NCBI RefSeq assembly: GCF_021919125.1
Contig: NZ_CP083439.1
Span: 1,364,001-1,428,000, forward strand
DNA length: 64,000 nt
From: Clavibacter sp. A6099
GTDB lineage: Bacteria > Actinomycetota > Actinomycetes > Actinomycetales > Microbacteriaceae
Reading direction: 5' to 3'
The notes below the pieces were generated by a model, which saw only the letters and a program-made list of their open reading frames with translations, ran no database searches and was not told the DNA's origin. The position numbers were made by a program, and so were the translations under genes. Numbering within the stretch: the stretch's first letter is position 1; each line of letters starts with the position of its first letter. Of this stretch, positions 17,738 to 27,033 are shown in pieces.

Positions 17738-18009
17738 GCGCGCCGTCCGCGGACGACGTGTCCGCTCCGGGTCCGGCGCCCGCCCGGTCGACCGCTCCCG
17801 AGCCGGCGCGCATCATCGCCTACCCCGACGGGCCGCTGCTCGTCCGCGGCGACTTCGAGATCGTGGACCCCGCCGGCCGTCCGGTGCCGCGCACACGGAG
17901 CACCGTCGCGCTCTGCCGCTGCGGCGTCTCGTCGATCAAGCCCTACTGCGACGGCACGCACCGGCTGGTCGGCTTCCGCACGGATCCGCCCGCTCCCGCC
18001 GCGGAGTAG
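17734..18009 (+). CDS. CDGSH iron-sulfur domain protein
   Basis: A 91-aa mitoNEET-type protein. The motif CRCGVSSIKPYCDGTH matches C-x-C-x2-S-x3-P-x-C-D-G-T/S-H, with three Cys and one His to hold a redox-active, pH-labile [2Fe-2S] cluster. The N-terminal 30 residues are Ser/Pro/Ala-rich and probably disordered; no membrane anchor. The GTG start overlaps the stop of the diiron-protein gene (GTGA, 4 bases), indicating translational coupling. A role as electron or cluster donor for that enzyme is an inference from this pairing. Confidence 0.9.
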   Translation: MSAPSADDVSAPGPAPARSTAPEPARIIAYPDGPLLVRGDFEIVDPAGRPVPRTRSTVALCRCGVSSIKPYCDGTHRLVGFRTDPPAPAAE

Positions 18010-18031
18010 CGGCGACGGGCGGGGGCGCGGC

Positions 18032-18955
18032 CTAGAGCGCGCTGCCCGGGACGGAGAACGTGTCGCACGCCGTGGGGCCGCCGGCGCGACCGGCCTCGAA
18101 CCAGCGCTGACGCTGCTCGGCCGATCCGTGCGTCCAGGTGTCCGGATCCACCCCGCCGCCCGCCTGGGCCTGGATGCGGTCGTCGCCCACGGCGGCCGCG
18201 GCGTCGAGCGCGTCGGCCACCTCGGCCGCGGACACGGGCTCGAGGAACGCGGTCCCCGTGTCGTCCCGCACCTCCGCGGCCGCGCCGACCCACGCGCCCG
18301 CGTAGCAGTCGGCCTGCACCTCGAGCCGCACCGAGTCGGAGTCCGGTCCCGTCCCGCTCCGGTCGGCGCGGTCGAAGGCGCCCGAGAGCTGCTGGATGTG
18401 GTGGCCCCACTCGTGCCCGACGACGTACATCTGCGCGAGCGGCCCGCTCGAGGCGCCGAAGCGCGTGCGCAGCTCGTCGAAGAACGTCGTGTCGACGAAG
18501 AGGCGCCGGTCGGGCGGGCAGTAGAACGGGCCGGTGGCGCTCGTCGCCTCGCCGCATCCGGTGCTCGTCGCGGCGTCGAACAGGGAGAAGCCCGGGCGGG
18601 TGTAGTCGGCGATGCCGACCTCCGGCGCCGCCTGGGCCCAGTAGGTGTCGAGCGAGTCGGCCGCGCCCGCCATGCGGCACTCGACGCTCGCGTTCGCCTC
18701 CGCGCCGGTCGTGCAGCCCTCGATCGCCTCGTCCTGCCCCTGCGAGGATCCGCCCGCCCCGGAGCCGCCGCCCGGGCCGCCCGTCCCGTCGACGAGCTGC
18801 GACAGGTCGACGCCCGTGAGCTGCTGCACGAGGATCACCGCGACCACCACCAGGAGCCCGCCGCCGCCGGCCGCGATGCCGGTCGTGCGCCCCCTGCCGC
18901 CGCGGCGCCGCGTGACCTTGCTGCTGTCGATGCGGGCGTCGTCGTCGAAGGTCAT
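18032..18955 (-). CDS. neutral zinc metallopeptidase (YpfJ family)
   Basis: Putative neutral zinc metallopeptidase family, 307 aa. A short basic cytoplasmic N-terminus is followed by one membrane helix (GGGLLVVVAVILVQQL, about 32-47), a Gly/Ser-rich linker, then the extracytoplasmic catalytic domain with HEWGHH (H181, E182, H185) and the downstream ligand segment RLEVQADCYAG. Four cysteines in the domain may form disulfides. It therefore acts at the cell surface. Substrates of this family are not known. Transcription appears leaderless (TAAGTT six bases before the ATG). Confidence 0.88.
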   Translation of the reverse strand: MTFDDDARIDSSKVTRRRGGRGRTTGIAAGGGGLLVVVAVILVQQLTGVDLSQLVDGTGGPGGGSGAGGSSQGQDEAIEGCTTGAEANASVECRMAGAADSLDTYWAQAAPEVGIADYTRPGFSLFDAATSTGCGEATSATGPFYCPPDRRLFVDTTFFDELRTRFGASSGPLAQMYVVGHEWGHHIQQLSGAFDRADRSGTGPDSDSVRLEVQADCYAGAWVGAAAEVRDDTGTAFLEPVSAAEVADALDAAAAVGDDRIQAQAGGGVDPDTWTHGSAEQRQRWFEAGRAGGPTACDTFSVPGSAL

Positions 18956-18961
18956 GTCCCG

Positions 18962-18967
18962 AACTTA
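18962..18967 (-). promoter_or_regulatory. -10 box, leaderless metallopeptidase mRNA
   Basis: TAAGTT, then CGGGAC, then ATG at 18955 on the minus strand: TANNNT with the exact six-base spacing. Confidence 0.6.
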
Positions 18968-18986
18968 CCCGCGGGCGGAGGAGGCG

Positions 18987-19616
18987 TCAGGCGAGATCGG
19001 GTCGCGTCTCGCGCACGACCTCCCTCACCCGTTCGACCGCCTCGCGCACCACGTCGTGCCCGCCGCGAGGCGCGGCCTCCGCGGTGCGGGCGCGACGGAG
19101 GAAGGCGTCCCAGTCGCCGCCGCCGGCCCGCAGCGGACGCGTCGACGAGAGCAGGGCGGCTCGGCGCAGCCACACGTCCTGCTCGCCCGCCCACCGGTCG
19201 AGCGCCTGGTCGGCCCGGGCGCGCGCGGCGCCGGACAGCCGTTCGACGAGCGGGCCGATGACGTCGCGGGCGAGCGGATCCACGAGCGCCCGCAGCCGGG
19301 CGTCGCGCACGAAGCCCTCGATGCGCGTGAGGTCGCCGTTGTCGAGATCGTCGACGTGCTCCTGCAGCAGCACGACCGCCGCCAGCCGCCGCTCGTAGAC
19401 GCGCGACCGCCAGAGCTCGGACGCGAGCGCGACCGCCTCGTCCCGGGTCATGCCCGGACGCCGGCGACCGAGGTCACGCACCGTCCCGCGGACCGCGCCG
19501 ACGGACGCGCCCACGAACTCGAGGTCGGAGCGCAGCCGCTCCCGCTCCGCCTCGGCGCGGTACCACGCGCCCTCCCTCTCGAGGGCCGCCGCGACGAACT
19601 CGGCGTCCTCGGTCAT
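18987..19616 (-). CDS. DNA alkylation repair-like (AlkD HEAT-repeat) protein
   Basis: A 209-aa helical protein resembling AlkD-type DNA glycosylases: repeated alpha-helical pairs and the family-like segment DRWAGEQDVWLRRAALL near residue 150, where AlkD members carry the W-x-R-R-A catalytic surface. AlkD enzymes excise N3/N7-alkylpurines without base flipping. Assignment rests on fold impression and this segment; it could be another HEAT-repeat protein. Its ATG overlaps the stop of the epimerase gene (ATGA at 19613-19616), so the two are translated together. Confidence 0.7.
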   Translation of the reverse strand: MTEDAEFVAAALEREGAWYRAEAERERLRSDLEFVGASVGAVRGTVRDLGRRRPGMTRDEAVALASELWRSRVYERRLAAVVLLQEHVDDLDNGDLTRIEGFVRDARLRALVDPLARDVIGPLVERLSGAARARADQALDRWAGEQDVWLRRAALLSSTRPLRAGGGDWDAFLRRARTAEAAPRGGHDVVREAVERVREVVRETRPDLA

Positions 19617-20626
19617 CCGGCGAGCGGCGCCGAGCCCTCGCGCCCGGTGCGGTGAACGAAGGCGCGGCCGAACTCGGACAGCACCTCCTCCGACGTGTGC
19701 GTCGGCGCCCAGCCCAGCACCTCGCGGGCGCGGGCGGTCGACATGACGGGCACGTTCGCGGCGATGTCGATCCAGCCCGGATCCGTCCGCTGCACGCGCA
19801 GCCGCCAGCTCGCGGAGACGAGCGCCCGCAGCGCCGACAGCGGCACCGTCACGACGCGCGCGTCGAGCAGCCTGCCGACGAGCGCCGCGTCGACGACCGG
19901 ATCCGCCGCGACGTTGAACGCGCCCGGCGCGCGCCGCTCGACCGCGCGCCAGAACGCGTCCGCGACGTCCTCGTTGTGGACGACCTGCGACACCAGCTCG
20001 CGGGGGAGCGGCAGCACCGGGGTGCGGGTGGCGAGTCCGAGCCAGCGCGTGGGGATCCACCGCCCGAGGAAGAGCCCGGCGATCTCCGCCGCGGCCTCGT
20101 CGTGCATCACGAGCCCGGGTCGCATGCGCGTCACGACGATCTCCGGGTGCGCGGCCTCGAACGCGTCCATCGCGCGCTCGTTCTCCGCCTTGTGCCGCGA
20201 GTAGTGGGAGGTGTGGATCCCGCCGGTGGGCCAGGTCTCGTCCCGCGGCCGGTCCTTGGGCGCCGCGCTGTACGCGCCGACCGACGAGGCGACGACGACC
20301 TGCGGGACACCCGCCTGGGCGACGGCCTCGAGCACGTGGGCCGTGCCGAGGACGTTGGTGCGATGCATCACGCGCTCTCGGTGGTTCGGCTGCAGAGCCC
20401 AGCCGAGGTGGATCACCGCGTCGGCGCCGCGCATGGTGGCGGCGAGCCCGGAGACCGCGCCCGCCGCGCCGATGTCGGCCAGGCGCCAGGTGACCTCGGA
20501 GTACGGCTCGAGGGAGGCGTCGGGCATGCGCCGGGCGACGCCCACCATGTCCGCGCCCGCGGCGTGGAGGCGGCGCAGGACCCCGGTCCCGAGGTTCCCG
20601 GTCGCTCCGATGACGACGACGCGCAT
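19613..20626 (-). CDS. NAD-dependent epimerase/dehydratase (extended SDR)
   Basis: Extended short-chain dehydrogenase, 337 aa, with the Rossmann motif GATGNLGTG at residues 7-15 and the catalytic pair YSRHK (Tyr-x3-Lys) around residue 145. These proteins act on nucleotide sugars or other NAD(P)-bound substrates; nothing in the neighbourhood fixes the substrate. AGGAGAGGAG precedes the ATG at 20626. It heads a two-gene overlapping operon with the AlkD-like gene. Confidence 0.85.
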   Translation of the reverse strand: MRVVVIGATGNLGTGVLRRLHAAGADMVGVARRMPDASLEPYSEVTWRLADIGAAGAVSGLAATMRGADAVIHLGWALQPNHRERVMHRTNVLGTAHVLEAVAQAGVPQVVVASSVGAYSAAPKDRPRDETWPTGGIHTSHYSRHKAENERAMDAFEAAHPEIVVTRMRPGLVMHDEAAAEIAGLFLGRWIPTRWLGLATRTPVLPLPRELVSQVVHNEDVADAFWRAVERRAPGAFNVAADPVVDAALVGRLLDARVVTVPLSALRALVSASWRLRVQRTDPGWIDIAANVPVMSTARAREVLGWAPTHTSEEVLSEFGRAFVHRTGREGSAPLAG

Positions 20627-20740
20627 GCTGCTCCTCTCCTGCGGACGAGACCCGTCGGGCCGGCTGATCCGCGGGTCCTCTCCATCATGCTCGCCGTCGC
20701 GCGCCGCCGAGCCGGCGAGCGGGCCTCGGAGGGCGGACGC

Positions 20741-21256
20741 TCAGCGGTCGACGGCCTCGATGAGCGATCCCTGCGCGAACGTCAGCCAGTCGTACAGGCT
20801 CGCGCTCTCCAGCGGTGCGCGGTCGCGCCAGCCGTCCGCCTCGTCGATGCGCAGCGGCACGGAGATCGCGAGCCGGAGGTCGTTGAGCGTGCGGAGCCAG
20901 GCCTGCGCGCCCGTCGGATCCAGCACCACGAGGAGCCCGCGCCGGCCGGCCCCGCGCGCGTCCGCCTCCGCGAGCGTCGCCTCGACCGCGTTCGCGTTCG
21001 CGGCCTTCGCCTCGCTGAGGTCCGACGCCGTGAACCGCCGGAACTCGGCGGAGGCCTCGGCGTCGTCCGGATACGCGTCGGGCAGCAGGCGCTCGACGAC
21101 GGGGGAGGGGGCGGCGCCGTCCGTGGCGCCGCCGGTCGCGGACCCCTCGTCCAGGATCCCGCGGAGCTCGCCGAGCAGGCCGCGCAGCATGGCGACCTCG
21201 TGCGGCTCGAGGTGCGCGGCTACCGTCCCGTCGGGGCGCGCGCGGAAGGCCCTCAC
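20741..21256 (-). CDS. DUF2017 family protein
   Basis: A 171-aa member of DUF2017, an actinobacterial family encoded next to clpS. The N-terminus VRAFRARPDGTV and the C-terminal SLYDWLTFAQGSLIEA segment are typical. The GTG start overlaps the clpS stop (GTGA, 21253-21256). The pair may work together in ClpCP substrate selection, but no function is established for DUF2017. Confidence 0.82.
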   Translation of the reverse strand: MRAFRARPDGTVAAHLEPHEVAMLRGLLGELRGILDEGSATGGATDGAAPSPVVERLLPDAYPDDAEASAEFRRFTASDLSEAKAANANAVEATLAEADARGAGRRGLLVVLDPTGAQAWLRTLNDLRLAISVPLRIDEADGWRDRAPLESASLYDWLTFAQGSLIEAVDR

Positions 21257-21627
21257 GCGTCCACCCGCTCGAGGGTGGCCCACAGGCCGTAGCCGTGCAT
21301 CGCCAGCACGTGGCGCTCGATCTCCTCGCGGATCCCCGTCGCGACGACCGCCCGACCGTCCTCGTGCACGCGGAGCATCAGCTCGTCGGCGCGCTCGCGG
21401 GGGAACCCGAAGTAGCTGCGGAACACGTAGGAGACGTAGGTCATGAGGTTGACGGGGTCGTTCCAGACCACGCAGCTCCACACCGGCGGGGTCGACGCGC
21501 GCTCGAGCAGGCTGGTGTCGGATCCCGTGCGGGTCCCCGACCCGGGGTCGCCTGCGGGCGGGTCGGCGGCGCGGCGAGCGGCGGGGAGGAGGCGGGAGGC
21601 CCGCGCGTCCGCGGTGGTGGTGGTCAT
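21253..21627 (-). CDS. clpS: ATP-dependent Clp protease adaptor ClpS
   Basis: Adaptor that delivers N-degron substrates to ClpC/ClpA-ClpP. The 124-aa protein has the ClpS core: VVWNDPVNLMTYVSYVF, the pocket that reads N-terminal residues, then ELMLRVHEDGRAVVATG and a C-terminal GLWATLE strand. The first ~45 residues are a long, low-complexity extension. CAGGAG precedes the ATG. Coupled to DUF2017. In mycobacteria clpS-DUF2017 lies between pncB and murI; here that block is more than 20 kb away. Confidence 0.9.
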   Translation of the reverse strand: MTTTTADARASRLLPAARRAADPPAGDPGSGTRTGSDTSLLERASTPPVWSCVVWNDPVNLMTYVSYVFRSYFGFPRERADELMLRVHEDGRAVVATGIREEIERHVLAMHGYGLWATLERVDA

Positions 21628-21715
21628 CGCGCTCCTGTGGGGTCGTCCCGGCGAGCGGCCGGAGCACCCATCCTCTCCCGTCGGGCGGGTCGCCGACGAC
21701 CGCGTTCGCGCCGCG

Positions 21716-22414
21716 TCATGCACCGGGACGCACGAGCCCGCAGTCGTACGCGAGGATCACGGCCTGCACGCGGTCCCGCACTCCCAGCTTCGCGAGCACC
21801 CGGCCCACGTGCGTCTTCACCGTCGACTCCGACAGGTGGAGGCGCCCGGCGATCTCCTGGTTGGTGAGCCCCTCGGCCAGCGCCGTGAGCACCTCCAGCT
21901 CGCGCGCCGTCAGCGGCCGCAGGCGCGGGTCCGCGGCGCCCTCCCCGGTGCCGGCCGCGCCGCCGGTCGCGGGCATCGTCGGGCCGAGCAGCTCGATCAT
22001 GCGCCGGGTGACCCGGGGCGAGATGGCGGCGTCGCCGTCGGCCACCGCGCGGATCGCCTCCATCAGGTGCTCGGGCCGCGTGTCCTTCACGAGGAAGCCG
22101 CTCGCGCCGGCGCGCAGCCCCGCGAACGCGTACTCGTCGAGGTCGAACGTGGTCAGCACGATGACGCGCGTCGCCGGGTGCCGGGCGACGATCTCGGCGG
22201 TCGCGTCGATGCCGTCCATCCCGGGCATGCGCACGTCCATGAGCACGATGTCGGGGGCGAGCGCGCCCGTGCGCTCCACGGCCGCGCGGCCGTCGGCGGC
22301 CTCGCCCACCACCTCGATCCCGGGCTCGGCGTCGAGCACCATGCGGAAGCCCATGCGCACGAGCGCCTGGTCGTCCACGATGAGCACGCGGACGGGGGTG
22401 CTGCTGTCGGTCAT
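21716..22414 (-). CDS. NarL/LuxR-family response regulator
   Basis: A 232-aa two-component response regulator: receiver domain with the acidic pocket D14/D15 and phospho-acceptor D60 ([10 protein letters not shown]), then a C-terminal LuxR helix-turn-helix ([22 protein letters not shown]). Its start overlaps the kinase stop (ATGA, 22411-22414). With the kinase and the ABC exporter genes it forms one minus-strand operon and probably controls that exporter, as in other antibiotic- or envelope-stress-responsive systems. Confidence 0.93.
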   Translation of the reverse strand: MTDSSTPVRVLIVDDQALVRMGFRMVLDAEPGIEVVGEAADGRAAVERTGALAPDIVLMDVRMPGMDGIDATAEIVARHPATRVIVLTTFDLDEYAFAGLRAGASGFLVKDTRPEHLMEAIRAVADGDAAISPRVTRRMIELLGPTMPATGGAAGTGEGAADPRLRPLTARELEVLTALAEGLTNQEIAGRLHLSESTVKTHVGRVLAKLGVRDRVQAVILAYDCGLVRPGA

Positions 22415-23652
22415 CGGTCCTCCTGGAGGCGGGGGCTGTCGGTCGTTCGGGGGGCACGGGACGCGTCGCCCGGCCGCACGTCGTGGAGCCCGCTGGGCAT
22501 GGACGCCAGCACGCGCCAGCCGCCGCCATCGCGTCGTCCGGCGGTCGCGGTGCCGCCGTACACCGCCATGCGCTCCGCGACGCCCACGAGACCGCGCCCG
22601 CTGCCGGGGACGGGCGGCACGACGGGCCCCGTGAGGTCGTCGTCGGTGACCTCGACGATGATCTCCTCCGGCCGGTGGTCGAGCTTCACCTCGACCCGGT
22701 CGGCGTTCGGCGCGTACCGGAGCACGTTGGTCAGCGACTCCTGCACGACGCGGAAGACGGCCAGCTGCCGTCCCGGGTCGTCGGGCGGCGTGCCCGTGCT
22801 GGTGAAGCGCACCGGGAGGCCGGTGGAGCGGAACGAGTCGACCAGGGCGGCGAGGTCGGCGTGCCCGGGCTGGGGCGCTCGGAGCGACGGCGGGGCGGCA
22901 TCGCCCGCGCCTGGTTCCTCGGCGAGGACGCCCAGCATGCGGCGCATCTCGGACAGCGAGGTGCGACCGGTCTCGGCGACCTCGCGCATCGCGTCGCGCG
23001 CGAGCTCCGGTCGGGCGACGGCGCTCGCGGCCGCCCCGTCGGCGAGCGTCACCATGACGGTGATCCCGTGGGCGACGATGTCGTGGATCTCGCGCGCGAT
23101 CCGCGTCCGCTCCGCCGCGGTGGCGAGCCGTGCCTGCTGGTCGCGCTCGCGGGCGAGCTGCATGGCGAGGTCCCGCAGCGCCTCGACGTAGCGCTTGCGC
23201 CCGCCCACGTTGATCCCGATGAGCGTCGCGATGAGCGGGAGGATCAGGTTGATGAGCAGCGTGCTGGCGATCGACAGGGCCATGGGCCCCTCGCCCGCCG
23301 TCGACGGCGCGACGGCCGCGATGAGGACGGCGACGCCGCCGAACCCGATCCACGCGTGCCGGGACGATCCGTAGACGGCCAGCGCGTAGAGCGCGAGCGG
23401 GACGGCCCCGCCGTCGAAGCTGCCGGACACGAGGGCGCCCGCGGCGGCCGCCGCCCCCGAGACGGCGAGGACCGTCACGGGGCGGCTGCGGCGGAACATG
23501 AGGGCGACGCCCGTCAGGACGCTGAGCGCTGCCAGCGCCAGGCCTCCGGGGAGGCCGGGTGATCTGCTCCCGACGACGGGGGCCGCGCTCACCGACAGCA
23601 GGGTGAACGCGATGGCGATGACGGCGTCGACCGCTCGCGGGTGCCGGGCCAT
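22411..23652 (-). CDS. sensor histidine kinase (HPK7/NarL type)
   Basis: Membrane histidine kinase (413 aa from ATG 23652). Five or six N-terminal hydrophobic segments without a large extracellular loop lead to the HisKA_3 box [14 protein letters not shown] with H190, then a HATPase domain. The short loops suggest sensing within or at the membrane, often of lipid-targeting antibiotics. The start is uncertain: no ribosome site precedes ATG 23652, and the frame stays open to a GTG at 23805 that would overlap the permease gene by 58 bases. Confidence 0.88.
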   Translation of the reverse strand: MARHPRAVDAVIAIAFTLLSVSAAPVVGSRSPGLPGGLALAALSVLTGVALMFRRSRPVTVLAVSGAAAAAGALVSGSFDGGAVPLALYALAVYGSSRHAWIGFGGVAVLIAAVAPSTAGEGPMALSIASTLLINLILPLIATLIGINVGGRKRYVEALRDLAMQLARERDQQARLATAAERTRIAREIHDIVAHGITVMVTLADGAAASAVARPELARDAMREVAETGRTSLSEMRRMLGVLAEEPGAGDAAPPSLRAPQPGHADLAALVDSFRSTGLPVRFTSTGTPPDDPGRQLAVFRVVQESLTNVLRYAPNADRVEVKLDHRPEEIIVEVTDDDLTGPVVPPVPGSGRGLVGVAERMAVYGGTATAGRRDGGGWRVLASMPSGLHDVRPGDASRAPRTTDSPRLQEDR

Positions 23653-23747
23653 CCAGCCGCGGAAGGCCCCCGGCGGGGTGGGCAGGCGGACGCCGTCGGG
23701 CGCGGCGGGCGCCGCCGCGCCCGACGGCGCCCTCCGTCCCCCGTCGA

Positions 23748-24587
23748 TCAGGCGTCCCGCTTCCGGGCGATGACCATCGCGGGCACGAGGATCACGGCGA
23801 CCCACCCGACCATGACGAGCAGCGCCTGCCAGAACTCGAGCTCACCGGGCGCTCCCGTGGCCATGCTGTAGAGCCGGTTGCCAGCGCTGAGCGGGAAGTA
23901 CGGCGCGAGATCCGCGACCCAGTCGAGCACGCCGCCGAGCAGCTGGCCGACGATCGGCACGACGAGCACGAGGCCTACGAGGGCGCCGATCCCCGCCGCG
24001 CCGTTGCGCAGCAGCAGTCCGAAGCCGAAGCCCATCAGGCCGATGAGCACGACGAAGAGCACGCCGCCGAGGGCCGCGAGCAGGAAGTCGCCGTCCAGCA
24101 CGTCGACCTCCGCGCCGGCGGACGCGAAGTACCCGCGGGCGATGAGGAGCGCGGCGGCCACCGCGATCGCGGTGATGACGAAGGTCACCACCGTGTAGAC
24201 GATCGCCTTGGCGGCGATGACGCCCAGGCGGCGCGGCGCGGCGCTGAACGACGAGCGGATCATGCCGGTCGAGTACTCGCCGCTGATCACCAGCACGCCG
24301 AGCACGCCGGCGACGAGCATCGACAGGGTGACGCCGCTGAGTCCCACCTGGAGCAGCAGGTCCGTCGCGGGGACGCCGGGGAGGGACAGCTGCGTCCGGA
24401 GCTGGTCCACGACGAAGGGCGTGAAGAGCGCCGAGAAGCCGGCGAGCAGGAGGAAGACGAGCGCGAAGCACCAGACGGTGGAGCGCAGCGTCCGCAGCTT
24501 GATCCACTCGGAGCGCATCAGGCGGGGGAGCGTGGGCCGACCCGTGGTCACGGGTGCGGGCGCATAGGTCGTGCTGGTGGCGGTCAT
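23748..24587 (-). CDS. ABC-2 type transporter permease
   Basis: A 279-aa ABC exporter permease with six hydrophobic segments. N-terminal residues 1-20 are Thr/Pro-rich; then [16 protein letters not shown], a typical ABC-2 entry sequence of actinobacterial exporters, leads into TM1. The start overlaps the ATPase stop (ATGA, 24584-24587). Substrate unknown; the family is often linked to antibiotic or lipid export when paired with a NarL-type system. Confidence 0.88.
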   Translation of the reverse strand: MTATSTTYAPAPVTTGRPTLPRLMRSEWIKLRTLRSTVWCFALVFLLLAGFSALFTPFVVDQLRTQLSLPGVPATDLLLQVGLSGVTLSMLVAGVLGVLVISGEYSTGMIRSSFSAAPRRLGVIAAKAIVYTVVTFVITAIAVAAALLIARGYFASAGAEVDVLDGDFLLAALGGVLFVVLIGLMGFGFGLLLRNGAAGIGALVGLVLVVPIVGQLLGGVLDWVADLAPYFPLSAGNRLYSMATGAPGELEFWQALLVMVGWVAVILVPAMVIARKRDA

Positions 24588-25519
24588 CGTGCGATCTCCT
24601 GCTCGGTCGTGCCGACTGCGGCGCTGTGGTACTCGACGTCGCCCTGCGTGAGCGACAGGTAGGCGTCCTCGAGGGATGCGGTGACGGGCGTGAGCTCGTG
24701 CAGCACGACACCCGCGGACATCGCCGCGTCGCCGACCTGCGCGGCCGTGAGCCCGGCGATCTCGATCACGTCGCGCTCGACGCTCGTTACCACGACGTCC
24801 GGCCGCGCCACCGCCTGGCCGAGCTGGTCGGCGTGCGGGGAGCGGACGCGGACGACGGCGCTCGTGGCGCCGGCGACGACCGCCGCGACGGGCGCGTCGG
24901 CGAGCACGCGACCGCGCCCGAGGACGATGAGGTGGTCCGCGGTCTGCGCCATCTCGCTCATGAGGTGCGAGGAGAGGAGGACGGTGCGTCCCTGGCCGGC
25001 GAGGTAGCGGGTGATGTTGCGCACCCACATGACGCCCTCGGGGTCGAGGCCGTTGACGGGCTCGTCGAGGATCAGCGTGCGCGGGTCCCCGAGGAGGGCG
25101 ACGGCGATGCCGAGGCGCTGTCCCATGCCGAGGGAGAAGCCGCCGACGCGCTTCTTGGCGACCGGCTGCAGGCCCGTCATCTCGATGACCTCGTCCACCC
25201 GCGAGCGCGGGATCCCGTGCGTGGCCGCCATCGCGAGCAGGTGGTTGTATGCGGAGCGGCCCGTGTGGACGGCCTTGGCGTCGAGGAGCGCGCCGACCTC
25301 GTGGAGCGGGGCCTGGAGGTCGCGGTAGCGGCGGCCGTTGACGGTCACCGTGCCGGAGGTGGGACGGTCGAGACCCACGATCATGCGCATCGTGGTGGAC
25401 TTGCCGGCGCCGTTCGGACCGAGGAATCCGGTCACCATGCCCGGCTGGACGGTGAAGCTCACGCCGTCCACGGCGGTCTTCGCGCCGTAGCGCTTGGTCA
25501 GGTTCTCAGCGACGATCAT
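24584..25519 (-). CDS. ABC transporter ATP-binding protein (exporter)
   Basis: A 311-aa ABC ATPase: Walker A GPNGAGKSTTMRM near residue 40, signature-like FSLGMGQRLGIA, Walker B TLILDEPVNGLDPEG, and switch His in LLSSHLMSEMA. The signature is FSLGM rather than LSGGQ, common among drug/lantibiotic-type exporter ATPases. GAGGAGG stands seven bases before the ATG. First gene of the ABC/two-component operon, transcribed from the TAACGT box at 25570-25575. Confidence 0.92.
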   Translation of the reverse strand: MIVAENLTKRYGAKTAVDGVSFTVQPGMVTGFLGPNGAGKSTTMRMIVGLDRPTSGTVTVNGRRYRDLQAPLHEVGALLDAKAVHTGRSAYNHLLAMAATHGIPRSRVDEVIEMTGLQPVAKKRVGGFSLGMGQRLGIAVALLGDPRTLILDEPVNGLDPEGVMWVRNITRYLAGQGRTVLLSSHLMSEMAQTADHLIVLGRGRVLADAPVAAVVAGATSAVVRVRSPHADQLGQAVARPDVVVTSVERDVIEIAGLTAAQVGDAAMSAGVVLHELTPVTASLEDAYLSLTQGDVEYHSAAVGTTEQEIAR

Positions 25520-25569
25520 GCGCGCTGCCTCCTCAGGGTGGGTTCGCGGGCCCAGCGCCCGCGGAAGCC

Positions 25570-25575
25570 ACGTTA
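25570..25575 (-). promoter_or_regulatory. -10 box of the ABC/two-component operon
   Basis: TAACGT on the minus strand; transcription from about 25563 would give a leader of about 44 bases with a GAGGAGG ribosome site before ATG 25519. Confidence 0.45.
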
Positions 25576-25649
25576 GGGGCGGGGACGTCGGGGCGGCGTC
25601 CCCCCTCCGGCCCCCGTCTCGCGCGGGAGGCTGGTACCAGGGTGCCGGC

Positions 25650-26855
25650 TCAGGCGGTCCCCGCCGCCAGCGCTCCGAGCCGCCTCGCCGCCTCCTCGAG
25701 CACGTCGATCCGCTTGCAGAAGGCGAACCGCACGAGGGACGCGTGCTCCGCGGCGAGCGGCGCATGGCAGAAGGCGGACAGCGGCACGCCGACGACGCCG
25801 GCCAGCTCCGGGAGGCGCAGGCACAGCTCGCGGGCGTCGGGGAAGCCGAGCGGGGCCGCGTCCGCGACGATGAAGTACCCGGCCGCGGGCAGGTGGATCC
25901 GGAAGCCCGCCGTGGTCAGCCCCGCCGCGAGCACGTCGCGCTTCCGCCGGAGGTCGTGCGCGATCTCCTCGTACACGCCGTCGGGCAGCGCGAGGCCGGT
26001 CGCGATGGCGGGCTGGAACGGCGCCCCGTTCACGAAGGTCAGGAACTGCTTCACTGCGAGGATCGCCGACACGAGCGGGGCGGGCGCGGTCAGCCAGCCG
26101 ACCTTCCACCCCGTGGTGCGGAACGTCTTGCCGCCCGAGGAGATCGTCACCGTGCGCTCGCGCGCCCCGGGCAGCGTCGCGATGGGCACGTGGGGCGCGT
26201 CGAAGACGAGGTGCTCGTAGACCTCGTCCGTGACGATCACCGCGTCGTGCGCGACGGCGAGCTCGACCACGAGCTCCCGCACCTCGCGGCTGAGCACCGT
26301 GCCGGTGGGATTGTGCGGATCGTTGAGGAGGATCACGCGGGTGCGGTCGGTGATGACCCGGCGGATGTCGTCGAGCCGGGGCTGGAAGCCGGGGGCGCGC
26401 AGCGGCACGGTCCGGTGGATCCCGCGGGCCAGCGAGATGAGCGCCCCGTACGCGTCGTAGAACGGCTCGAGCGTCACGACCTCGTCGCCCTCCTCGACCA
26501 GCGCGAGCAGCGTGGCGGAGAGGGCCTCGGTCGCACCTGCGGTCACGAGGACCTCGGTCTCCGGATCCACGGCGAGGCCGTAGAAGCGCGCCTGGTGCGC
26601 GGCGATCGCCGACCGCAGCTCCGGCGTGCCGCGCCCCGGCGGGTACTGGTTCATGCCGGCCGAGATGGCGGCACGAGCCGCCTCGAGCACCTCGCCGGGC
26701 CCGTCCTCGTCCGGGAACCCCTGGCCGAGGTTGATCGCGCCGGTCGCCGCGGCCAGCGCGCTCATCTCCGCGAACACCGTGGTTCCCGGCGTCCCGTCCG
26801 GCGTCAGCAGCATCGCCCCACGGGCCGCGCGCACCCACGCGCCGGGAATCGTCAT
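25650..26855 (-). CDS. class I/II PLP-dependent aminotransferase (DapC/YbdL-like)
   Basis: Aminotransferase of fold type I, 401 aa. Substrate-recognition stretch INLGQGFPDEDGP, the NPTGTV segment, and the PLP lysine K243 in SSGGKTFRTTGWKVGW are present. This subgroup contains N-succinyldiaminopimelate aminotransferase (DapC), kynurenine and methionine aminotransferases. Context does not separate these. The ATG at 26855 has a weak hexamer GATGAT exactly six bases upstream and no Shine-Dalgarno, so it may be leaderless. Confidence 0.88.
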   Translation of the reverse strand: MTIPGAWVRAARGAMLLTPDGTPGTTVFAEMSALAAATGAINLGQGFPDEDGPGEVLEAARAAISAGMNQYPPGRGTPELRSAIAAHQARFYGLAVDPETEVLVTAGATEALSATLLALVEEGDEVVTLEPFYDAYGALISLARGIHRTVPLRAPGFQPRLDDIRRVITDRTRVILLNDPHNPTGTVLSREVRELVVELAVAHDAVIVTDEVYEHLVFDAPHVPIATLPGARERTVTISSGGKTFRTTGWKVGWLTAPAPLVSAILAVKQFLTFVNGAPFQPAIATGLALPDGVYEEIAHDLRRKRDVLAAGLTTAGFRIHLPAAGYFIVADAAPLGFPDARELCLRLPELAGVVGVPLSAFCHAPLAAEHASLVRFAFCKRIDVLEEAARRLGALAAGTA

Positions 26856-27033
26856 GGGCCCATCATCCCGCGCCCGCTCGTCCTCCACATGGGGCAGCGC
26901 CGTCCGCGCGCGGGATGGTGTGGACCGACCACGTCCGCGTTCCGCGACCCCCGCTACCTTTCCTGGACCCGCGACGCACGGCGCCTGAGCGCCTGATCCC
27001 GCGCGGGATCCGCACCGCCCGGGGGAGACGAAC

